Translations under genes and position numbers: made by a program
Source: Eutreptiella sp. 'Long Island Sound 2002'
Taxonomy: Eukaryota > Euglenozoa > Euglenophyceae > Eutreptiales > Eutreptiaceae
NCBI GenBank assembly: GCA_964036045.1
Contig: OZ038380.1
Coordinates: 14,033,629 to 14,097,628, forward strand
Length of the DNA stretch: 64,000 nt
Direction: 5' to 3'
The notes under the pieces: generated by a model
Seen by the model: only the letters and a program-made list of their open reading frames with translations
Told to the model about the DNA's origin: nothing
Databases searched by the model: none
Shown: positions 42,466 through 51,872 of the stretch, piece by piece
How the letters are laid out: each line of letters starts with the position of its first letter
Position numbering within the stretch: position 1 is the first letter of the stretch

Positions 42466-45400
42466 CGGAACGAGGACTGATTGTTTTTGCGACGCTCTCT
42501 CCCAGACTCCCTTGCCTGCCATGTTCTCATGATGCGGAGTGCAAGCCGGACAAACCCCGGCGCAAGAAAGGGCCTGTTGCCGGGGCAGGGCATTGTTTGC
42601 GCTCAACATATCAAGCCCCCCTTTGGCCGTGTGCTGCCACAGGGCAGGGATGGTTGGACCGCAATATGCGAGTCTCAGGGCCATTGTATATATCGTGGTG
42701 AGGGATGCGCTGGCCTTGGTGTGTGAGAGGCAACTCCCGCCGCCCTTGCACAAGCACAGCCCATGTCAGAGACAACAACGGCCCGACAGGAGCTCCTGTG
42801 CTTGGCCATCAACGGATGATGGTCGTCACCCCACACTGCAGGACGTCAGGTCATTCCCACCCCATATCGGCCCTCAGAGCCACAGGCCACAGAGGAAACA
42901 GAGGAGACGTGGGGAGAAGCAGTGGACACTGCCACGTCCCTTCATACCCGGTGGTCAGCACACGCAGGAGTACGCCACAAGCGTCTTGCCGGATCAACCA
43001 CCTGCGCGGTGGTCTATTTACACTTTCAGCCGAATTTGGCATATGCGTGTGTCCTGCAGCAATCCGGCAATGCGCGTCCCCCCAAGCGCTGTTGGATGAC
43101 GCTATCAGGCCAACAATACGAAAAACCGTCAAGAGTCCCCATCAGACCTTTGTATGTGGGCGGAAAGACATGGAACTGAAAAGCCGAGGTCACGGTTTCA
43201 GGGTGAGGCAAGGGCGGTTACATCGCCAGGCGGAGGGGGCGACTCAATTTGCAGCAGTCCTGCGGTATCCTCTGGACTGTTTGGGGAGTTTTACTTGGGC
43301 CAAGCACCACACGTCGTCCAAAGAAAGAAATTGACGGCTTGATCCCATCGTACGGCGGTTTTTGGACATGGCCAAACGGGCGCCGGGGATTGCAGGGGGG
43401 TTCAAGGTGGGGGGGCTTCTGGCCCGAGGCCATGGTGTTGGTTTGGTTGCCTTTGGCGGCGCCTATTGGCCTCTCTCCCTTGTACATTCCGACCCTCTGT
43501 GGATCCGAACATGTTTTGGTTGTGTCAACGGATCCCCTGGATGACTTGTCAAGGTGGGTGGGTGGGGGGGATCAGGAGGCAGTAAGCTGGGGCACTCTCA
43601 CAATTCAATCGGTCAATGTGGGCAAAGGGTGCTGGACTACGAAGATGCTGCTGCTGCTGCTGCTGCTGCTGCTGATGATGGTGATGGTGATGGTGATGGT
43701 GATGGTGAGGGTGATGGTGATGGTGATGGTGATGGTGATGGTGATGGGGATGGTGAGGGTGATGGTGATGGTGATGGTGATGGTGAGGGTGATGGTGAGG
43801 GATGGTGATGGTGATGGTGATGGTGATGGTGATGGTGATGGTGATGGTGAGGGTGAACAACAGCAACAACAACAACAATGGCATTATTTTTGTCGTGCGC
43901 TAGGCACATGGCACAACTAGCGATACAAAAAACAGCCAGGCACGCCCCTGCGTACCTGTCTTGCATTACGCAGCTGGCTGTCATTTCTGACTTTTTTTTG
44001 TCGTCCGGCCTGACTCACGCCTCCCCGCACACAATCCATAGAGGCTTTATGCCGGTGGACCTTTCTTTCCAGACTGGGGACCGGATTTCCACCAAGTGGT
44101 CGCTGGGCGTTCACAAAGCAGTAACAGGTCAGTGACAGGCCTTCGTGAGGGTCAGGGTCAGGTATTTAGGCAGGTGGACCATGCTGACCATGACACGTGG
44201 CACGAATGCGGGCAGTTGCAACCTGGACGACATCTGACCGGCAAGCTACTTGTCTTCCATACAGTTCTCTGTACAGTTCTGCCTGAGCTATCAGCCTCTA
44301 GAAGCCCTGCAAAAATGTGATGACAGGCACCATTGTCGACTCTGAGACGGCCGGGGGCACAAAACGGTTGACCGCAGGGTCGTGGAGTGAAGGGGGTTCC
44401 CAAATCCCCCAATGCACAACTCAGCCCTCACAGATCCTCCTCCAGCCGAGTTCCTTAGGGAACTTCCAGGGCAGAGCTTCGATCTTGCGGGTGAACAGTG
44501 CCGCATCCCAACCTCCACAAACGAGGGACTGTACATGCGATGGAGCGGAGGTTATCGAAAGGGAGGTGCGGGGCGACAGAGGGGAGCAGGCATGGGCTGC
44601 AAGTGGGGGAGGGGGGGGATGCTGAAGCTGCATTCAACATCGATTGGTCCAGTGTGTGTCATATGCGCGCAACGCGTGCCCCGTGTAGCAGGTGTGCAGC
44701 GCGTGCCCCATGAAGCAGGTGTGCAGCACGTGCTAGCCCGTGGGCTGATTGAGCAACCTCTGGCACAGAGGCTGCAGCAGCCTCTACCTTAACCTAAACA
44801 AATCCTTGGAGTCACCCTACGAAAGCTGGCCAAGCAGACTTCCCGAGGGTCCGACACCCAATGGCACATGGCCGCATTCATCTCCAAACGGTGGTATTTG
44901 GGGTCCAGTCTTGCTGCACATGAGCGCCAGCCCCCCTTCCCTCCTCCCCCCCTACTCCGCTTGGCTGCGCTGATACGCCCTCCTGATACGCCCTCCTGAT
45001 ACCGTCCGGATGTCGTGGGCCGCTGTCCAAAGGAGAGGGACAGCAGGTGCGCACGAACACCGCAGGGGTAAGGACACCCCCACCCACAGCCTGGCCATTG
45101 CAAATCACATGGGGATCAGGGAACACTTCTTTGCCCCCTCCCCCCTGGGCCTCAGCACCGGCGGTGCCAATGTGGGCGCCGCGTAGTGTGACATGTGTGC
45201 AACGTGTGCCCCCAACACGTGCCCTGTGTCATGTGCGTGCAACGCTTGCCCCAAGAGTCCGAGGACTTCTTGGAGATATTGTTCGCCCTTTTACGCCACA
45301 GCGCCTTTACCCGCGGACAGAGCATGAGGCCCGATTGGGCAGCGTTTGGGACGGGCCGTTGGGTTCTTTCGGGGGTGGGATCTGCTGAGTGTGACACCAC

Positions 45401-46748
45401 TGCTCCACCATCTGTGTGCCTGTGTGGTGCAATTCACAAGTGGCTCATGGCGTGGCAAGAAAGTCAACGGGGGGAGGGAGGGGGGGTCCCATCCCACTAC
45501 TTTCGCAGTGCAGTGGCAGCACAGTGATCAGCATCCCTGAAACACCATCCTCAGCCCCGAATGACAGGAAAAACTCGATCTTCAGGGACAACCAGAACAT
45601 GGCACCTCCAAATTCCACAGTTCCAAAAGTTGCGGAAACAACGCCTCGTGTTGTTGTGATAAGGGTGTTGTTCTTTCGGGGAGGGGGGGGGGGGGGGTTG
45701 GCTCCGAGGGCCCCCGAAACAAAAATTAAAGTACAAAGTGGGCGTACAAAAACTGCAGACTTAGCAAAGAAAACCCTGACGTAACCGCCATCAACCGTCG
45801 ACAGGTCATCATTTGATCATCAAGTGTTGCCGGTTGGCGGTACCCATCAGCCGTTGGGGGGTAACCGTCCGCAATGAGGGGGTCAACCGCAAGCCGTCGA
45901 CGTCCGCCGTCGTGGTCCCAGGCTCTCTACAACAACTACAACAAACCGCAACAATGCTGTCCCTTAAGGCACGCCCTGGTGGTCAAGTCCACATGCCCAA
46001 ATTCCCGAATCAGGGCGCGGTAATGGGGTGCCCACGCCCATGCAACGGCGGTGTGCCTCAGGGGTCTCTGCGAGACAGAAGCATGTGAGACCTCAGCATC
46101 ATCCAAATGCAACGGCGGTTGCGACGACACCGGAAGGGCTGTATGGCCATGGCTCAGAGAGGAACGTGACTGCCCATGCAGTAGGGCTCGGCAAACCAGT
46201 GGAGGAGGCTACCATGACGGTCCTAGCAGTGCTGGCGGTGCAACACGCCGAGAGGGACTGAAGATCGAGTTCCTGTGAACGCGTTCTGATGGCCTGAAGG
46301 CTGTTGAAGCTCTGGACCCGACCGCAGTGGCGGATGCTTTTTCTTGTGCCGACAACGTCGGCAGATGAGATCGACGTTGGACTCCCACCAGGACACCCCT
46401 TGGGGCCACCACACCCCATTCCCCTCCAGGGCTGTCCTTGGTGCCACCGAAACAGAAGTGGTGGACCCCGGTACGCCTGGGCCTGCACAGTGCAGGCCGG
46501 TCAGGAGCTGCTGTCGATTACCGGCCAACCGGCGTCGGTTGACCATCAACCGACGTCGGTTAAGCCTGACGGCCGTCGTTCATCCCGTCCTTTGTGGGGG
46601 AAGAAAAGAAAGATCTCATTCCCAGAGGGCCACCCTGTTCACCCCAAATGCCCCCTCCAGCCCCTCAACGGCTGGTGTTCCCTCTGAAGCGAGACACAAT
46701 CCGTGTCCGAAGGCCAGAGACTCCCAAGTGCCAGGCGGTCGCCAGGCT
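42466..46748. other. intergenic, no supported gene
   Basis: 42466-43640 is unique sequence with no recognised domain. 43646-43880 is a compound (GCT)n, (GATGGT)n, (CAA)n tract. 44650-44740 and 45190-45260 share CATGTGCGTGCAACGCGTGCCCC-like boxes. 45610-45640 holds the LINE 3'-terminal box. 45670-45690 is a G run. 45780-45915 and 46510-46585 are rich in ACCG/CGGT palindromes. A short plus stretch at 44806-44940 reads LGVTLRKLAKQTSRG-like but is too short to assign. Confidence 0.5.
43646..43880. repeat. compound (GCT)n-(GATGGT)n-(CAA)n tract
   Basis: Seven or so GCT units, then about 30 GATGGT/GAGGGT hexamers, then (CAA)n. Acidic Asp-Gly and His frames over it are artefacts. Confidence 0.9.
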
Positions 46749-49700
46749 TCAGCAATGCGCCTCTCGCCGCCTTTTCTGCCGACAGCCGCGCCCTGGCAGC
46801 CAGTCGCGGACCGGGACGCAGGGCTCCTGGTGAACGCGGTTGTGGACGAGCTGCTGGTGTGCGGTGGCTGCCCTCACAAAGTCGCGGTACACCCTGAAGC
46901 AGCCCGCGTAGTCGTTGAGCATCCGCTCTGGATGCCACTGCAGCCCCACCCGGAACTTACCCTCATCTGGGGCATACATCCTGGGGTCATAAAACCCCTC
47001 CACCAGACCACCTGCATCGTAGCACAGGGGGTGCAACCCTGGGGCCAGTGTGCGGATCCCCTGGTGGTGGTAGCTGTTGACAGAGAGCTCTGCAGAGTCC
47101 TTCGGGCACAAGCCCCGGAATTCCTCCCGGAACCAACGTGCAAGCGGCGTGTTTGGCAGCACCGAGATGGGGTGCCGGTGGTCATCGTAGTTGTCGTAGT
47201 CGATGTGCCTCACCTCTGACCTGTTGTCGAAAGGAGAGTAAGGAGGACGGGCATAAGACCAAGGGCATAAGACCACCACACATCGGTCAAACTACCCCCC
47301 GCCCCCCTTGCAAACTCCCGGTTTAGCGCGTGACGGTCTCCCGGGTGGGGGGGGGGAGACAGTCGCCAAGTGACGGTCTCCTGCGGGGGGGGGGGGAGAT
47401 TGCAAGGGTATTTCAAGGCAAACTGTGGTACCCTCCACTGATGCAAGCAAAGAGAACACGTGTGAAGCGACTTTCGTGTTGATGCCAATGTGCTTCATCC
47501 AACACAAATGTTATTGAGGATCCAAAGGAACGGTAAAGAACTTCTGGGTACGTGTGTGGGCTGTGCCGGTGTTTGGGGTTGCGGAGCCATGGGGGTAACA
47601 TCCGGTGACTCTGGAGACTTGGGTGATTCAACCGCCACAGCCTCTAGCCTTGAGAGTTGAGCACTCTCATGATCCACCGGAGTGAATATCTTGGTTCTGA
47701 AGTAGCAACACAACACACCCATACATCGCCTTTGGAGAGAGAATATCACAGAACGCACACAGGTGCTTGATTTGAAGTAATGGGAAAGGGGGAATGTTTG
47801 CCCGGCGCGCGCGTGCCCGGCGCGCTACTTTTCTATTATCTATCCCGACTTCAGCCCCAGATTTACCCTCTCATGGAGAAGCCCCCCAAGTAGACCACAT
47901 TGCACTGCACACCTTCCCTACAAAGCACGTTGCATAATAAAGCAATATCTGTGAATTCAACCACTCCAACTGTCATTTGTATTGTACTTAACAAACAACA
48001 TTGGTCCCACAAGTGTGAGTGTCAATACATTCATTACAATAGTGCTCCTTACACTCATCACAAACTTCGATGGTGGAGCGCCGTTGGCAACACAACACAC
48101 ACACTTCTGCCTCATCCTCTGCCTCATCTTGCGTGGCGGCCAAGTTGCTTTGGTCAGTCCAAACCTGAGGCGGGACATGCTCCCATGGTCCGTAGGGGGG
48201 GTGACGGACTTGCCTCCGGATGCAAAACTGTGTAAAATGCAACAAAATGCGGACTGACTGGTGCAACTCATTTGGGCCGCCACGCCAAATGTTCCTAACC
48301 AAACCCCAATGCCACAACCGAGCAAACAGCTGCTCAATGTGTGCCCTATACCACCCATGCACATCATTGTAACATTGTTGGCGGGCTGTCAAAGTGCCAT
48401 TCTTTCTTCCAATCAATGGCACAATGACATGAATCCGGCCTTTATAAGCACCATCATGGCCCCCAACTTCAAAATCAAAGAAATCACCTCGGGTACGAGA
48501 AGGTCCATACCCATCCCAAATCAAAACATCTGCTGATGTCCCGGGGGCCAAGGGGCAAATCCATATAATGTTGCCCAACATATCAACGGCAACAATCACC
48601 TTGTAAACATGCGACGCATACTTAGGATTCCACAGGTCTGCACTCCATATCCCGCCAATGGAACTGATGGGCATGGAGTCCGTGAAATGCGTCATAAAGA
48701 ATGGAAAATGGGGACAATGGTCTCTAGTACAGCCAGACGCCCAAATAGCTAGACGCCCAAATAGCTGCATTGCACTAAGTGCGCCCCCTTAGTGCACCCC
48801 CTAAAAGGCCACTGGAGGGGCACGGGTCCAAAAAGATGCCCGCGGCGCGCCCGGCGCGCTAACGTTCCCCCAAAAGCAATGCAAGGCCATGCGTACAGCA
48901 GATGGGCAACACAAACCAGCACAATACATGTTATTTAGAAAAACATGGAAGTGACGGTCTCCCGGGTGGGGGGGGGATTGCAAAGGGGGGGGGTGTTTGC
49001 AAAGGGGGGGGGGGGGTACACATACAACCCATCACACCATAGCATCTGCTGTCAACCAGCACACTCTCACACCACAAACATAGCAATAGAAAAATAAAAA
49101 AACAGTGGGACCACAGAACTTATGATCAGAACATGAGAGAAAACAACCAACCAGAGCGCTGCCAATACAGTAAGGGGAATGCACCAGGGGACAGTTTCCA
49201 CGGGGAGAAATTCGCCAACGCAGAACCACAGGCAGGAGCCAAGGGGTTGGACGGGGAGGGTGTGTATGGGTATGGGTATGGGTGTGGGCAGAACCCTTTT
49301 GCCAGGCCACCTGCTATACCGGGCCACGCTGGAGTTTGCGCTGTAGTATGTGGCTGTTGGTGAAGCGAGTTCAGCTCAGTTGGACAAGCTTTTTGACAGC
49401 CGAAGATTTCCAGCCAGCCCTGAATCCTGTTGCGCATGCCCCTGGCCCCACCCAACTCCCGAATGATGTGATGTACGTTGCCAAATCAAAGTCCGCAGGT
49501 GGTTGCACAAGCTGTCCAGCAGAAAAGATCCAGGCCTGCATTTGTGGTTTCAGACCACTGCTGGAACTGTCCATATGGTTGGGGATTTAAGGGGGACTGG
49601 GGGGGGGGGGGGGGCGGTATTGTGGATGTGCACAGTGCACAATGTACAGACGTTGCACAGTCTCGATAGATGGTGCAAGATCGAGATAGACGTGTCTACA

Positions 49701-51389
49701 GATGTTGCATAGTCTCAACAGATGGTACAGTCTCTACAGACGGTGCACGGTGTCTACAGACGGTGCAGAGGTAAACAGTTTCATCAGGCTTTTGGGGGGA
49801 AAGAGGCCTTCAGCCCCCTTCACCAATCTTGTGTCTTTGCATCTACAACATGTGCCCGCATAACTAAAGAGGAACTACTGTAGTAAAATAGGAACTACCG
49901 TATTAGAACTAACAACGGTTTCTTGCTCTTGCTCAACCCCAACGCACTTCTCACAGCCGTTTGCCGTCATGGCCTGGTTCAATTTGCCCTGGGCACAATG
50001 GAACAAGAGGTGTTCCACATGGCATGGGAACCACTCCACGGCCTTGAATGGGAAAAGGCATTCAATATCCAGTATCCAATATCTGGTTCGCCATGAAGTG
50101 TGTTGAGCCCTGAAGGAACAGGCGGTTGGAAGGGTCAATTTTCGGAGTCTGACACTACCCGTCGAGTTCCGGCAATACTCTCTGTGTGCCTCTGTGCCTT
50201 TGTTTGTGTCTGAAAATTCCACTCTGCGCTGAATACCTCGGGCCCGCGGCGATTGCAACTCCGTGGAATGAAGGGCTTTGAGCCTGTGTCCCAGACCAAC
50301 TCCCTCCAATTCGGCTCCCACAGCTGGGCCCACCAAAAAGCATCATGGGACGTCTGCAATTGTTGAAAAAAAAAGTTCTACACAAAAATTAGGCAAATCT
50401 GGTTCATCACCGTTTTTTTGTATTCCATTGGGGAAAAATAAGGTCTGGCTCGTCGAGCCTGTTTCCTAGACCTCCCCTCCCCTAAGTTGCAACGGCTTGC
50501 AGGCCCCCCCTCCCCACGCAGTTGCAATGGACGGAGAGCCTTAAGGGCGTGCGCCCTAAGGGGGGGGTGGGGTTGGGGGGTGCTGTGTGGATGTGGGTGT
50601 GGGCGCGGGGTGTCAGGTGCAGGGAATGGAATGCGGATGTGGATGTGGTGGGTGTGTGGGCTGTTGTGGCAGCCACGCCGCGTCACGCCGGGCACACCTG
50701 GTCTCGGCCTCGACATCAAAGTACAGAGTGCCCCCGAGTGCCACGTTGAGCATCTGACAGCCTCGGCAGAGCCCCAAGTAGGGCACCCCTTGCCCGAGCA
50801 CCTGGTCCCTGATGAGCCGCATCTCCAAGCCATCCTTAGTTTCATCCACCTCCACGTCGTTGGCATGCTGCGCACAGACCTCGTTGGCCACGTCCGCCGG
50901 CACCTCCTCAGCGTTTCCATAGGGCTTGTACTGCTCGCCAAGGTCGCTGCCCTCCATGACCAGGACCCCATCGACTCCACCAGCCAAGTACGCCTCGAGC
51001 TGGTGCGTTGTGGGCGCTGTTCGGGGGATCAGGATGGGGACAGCGCCGAACCGCTGCAGCAGGTCGATGTGGTACTCCCCAACGAAGTCGACGTACTTGT
51101 TCTTGCGGAGGTGACGCCGGGAAACGATTACGATCCGCACGTGCTGGCCCACTTCTTTGCCCTCCGTGTCGGAGGGCAGGAAGCTGCCCAGGGCTGGAGA
51201 CTCCGCGCTGGGGGAGGTCTGGGCAACACCGCAGGGAGCAAGACGGGCGAAGCCCTGCAAGGACCCCATGCTGAGCCGTGGGGTCCGCATCCAGCGGTGC
51301 AGCTGCCAGAAGCTTGTGAAATTGGCACCCGCACGGCGGAGCCCATTCCCCAGGCAGGCGGACGGTTGCAAAGATGGAACGAAGGACAT
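46749..51389 (-). CDS. class I glutamine amidotransferase / peptidase C26 (GAT1_2.1-like), 2 exons
   Basis: Exons 51389-50698 and 47220-46749 join in phase 2 (AG + G = Arg) to give about 387 residues. Members hydrolyse gamma-glutamyl amides or glutamine. The core begins VRIVIVSRRHLRKNKYVDFV. The nucleophile elbow is PYLGLCRGCQMLNVALGG (Cys208). Exon 2 has HIDYDNYDDHRHPI, SYHHQGI, EGFYDPRMY and GLQWHPERM, giving His327 and Glu329, so the triad is complete. The wording of these motifs is closest to the plant GAT1_2.1 type. The 80 or so residues before the domain are Ser/Arg/Ala-rich and poor in acids, suggesting an organellar transit peptide; the ATG at 51389 is chosen because upstream frame is microsatellite. 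The intron (50697-47221) carries a transposase gene. Confidence 0.87.
47332..47400. repeat. GTGACGGTCTCC + G-run repeats, left of transposase
   Basis: Two copies in tandem (47332 and 47370), each GTGACGGTCTCC(C/T)G followed by at least 9 G. A third copy in the same orientation is at 48952, on the other side of the transposase gene. Confidence 0.8.
47797..47832. repeat. CCCGGCGCGC box
   Basis: GTTTGCCCGGCGCGC followed by GTGCCCGGCGCGCTA. Related boxes occur at 48838-48863, 35037-35062 and 31577-31600, all in the same orientation. Confidence 0.6.
47988..48770 (-). CDS. PIF/Harbinger-like DDE transposase with C-terminal Zn module
   Basis: 260 residues resembling the DDE_Tnp_4 nuclease half of PIF/Harbinger transposases. 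KVIVAVDMLGNIIWICPLAPG (first Asp) precedes SADVLIWDGYGP, then FEVGGHDGAYKG (second Asp) and WYRAHIEQLFARLWHWG (Glu). The N-terminal DNA-binding part of a normal transposase (about 350-400 residues) is absent, so the copy is 5'-truncated or spliced. After the nuclease comes an acidic linker (QDEAEDEAEV) and a Cys/His module (CVLCC, CDEC, CNEC, THTC) shared with the 33.5-kb fragment. It lies inside the amidotransferase intron on the same strand. Confidence 0.75.
   Translation of the reverse strand: MQLFGRLAIWASGCTRDHCPHFPFFMTHFTDSMPISSIGGIWSADLWNPKYASHVYKVIVAVDMLGNIIWICPLAPGTSADVLIWDGYGPSRTRGDFFDFEVGGHDGAYKGRIHVIVPLIGRKNGTLTARQQCYNDVHGWYRAHIEQLFARLWHWGLVRNIWRGGPNELHQSVRILLHFTQFCIRRQVRHPPYGPWEHVPPQVWTDQSNLAATQDEAEDEAEVCVLCCQRRSTIEVCDECKEHYCNECIDTHTCGTNVVC
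48952..49018. repeat. third GTGACGGTCTCC repeat plus G runs
   Basis: GTGACGGTCTCCCGGGTGG with a G run, then ATTGCAAAGG-G-run boxes, like the left copies (GATTGCAAGGG). Confidence 0.7.
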
Positions 51390-51485
51390 GTGACGAGTTT
51401 GATCGCGCGCTCTCTCTCTCTCTATCTGTGACAAGCAGGGGGTCAAACACACGTGCGGGCACACACACACACACACACAAACACA

Positions 51486-51543
<58 letters not shown>

Positions 51544-51872
51544 CAACCACACACACACACACACACACACACTACGTGAATGAGACCAAAAGCACAACCA
51601 CTGAAGATGGCAGACGTGCACTGGTCAATAACAGCTCATCAGGCCACAACAAAGAAGATTGTCATTGAGGCTAGGCGCCTTTCTGCAGGGTACAGGGAGC
51701 AGGGGTGCACTGTTTCTATCTTCGCACCTTTGTGGAGTCATTGCAGGTCCCCTATTCCTTGCACCCGTAGCACTGAGGAGAGGAGGACGTAGTTCACCTT
51801 ACGACCCTTCGGATTTCTGGTCTGGGAGGGGAGGAGATGGTGGACAGACATGGACCGCGCGTAACCGCGCGA
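51390..51872. other. amidotransferase 5' flank with (GA)n and (CA)n
   Basis: 51411-51424 is a (TC)n, and 51460-51572 is a long interrupted (CA)n. An acceptor-like CTTGTCACAG on the minus strand (about 51429) leaves room for a 5' non-coding exon. 51573-51872 has nothing recognised. Confidence 0.5.

Larger units (their letters stand above)
47221..50697 (-). other. amidotransferase intron (3477 bp) with nested transposon
   Basis: Donor CAG/GTGTGC, acceptor CAACAG/G. It holds three GTGACGGTCTCC-G-run repeats, CCCGGCGCGC boxes, the PIF/Harbinger-like gene (47988-48770), and 49021-50690 of unique sequence with a G run (49597-49612) and short repeats of CAGACG(G/T)TGCA (49640-49770). No further exon is supported. 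Confidence 0.7.
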
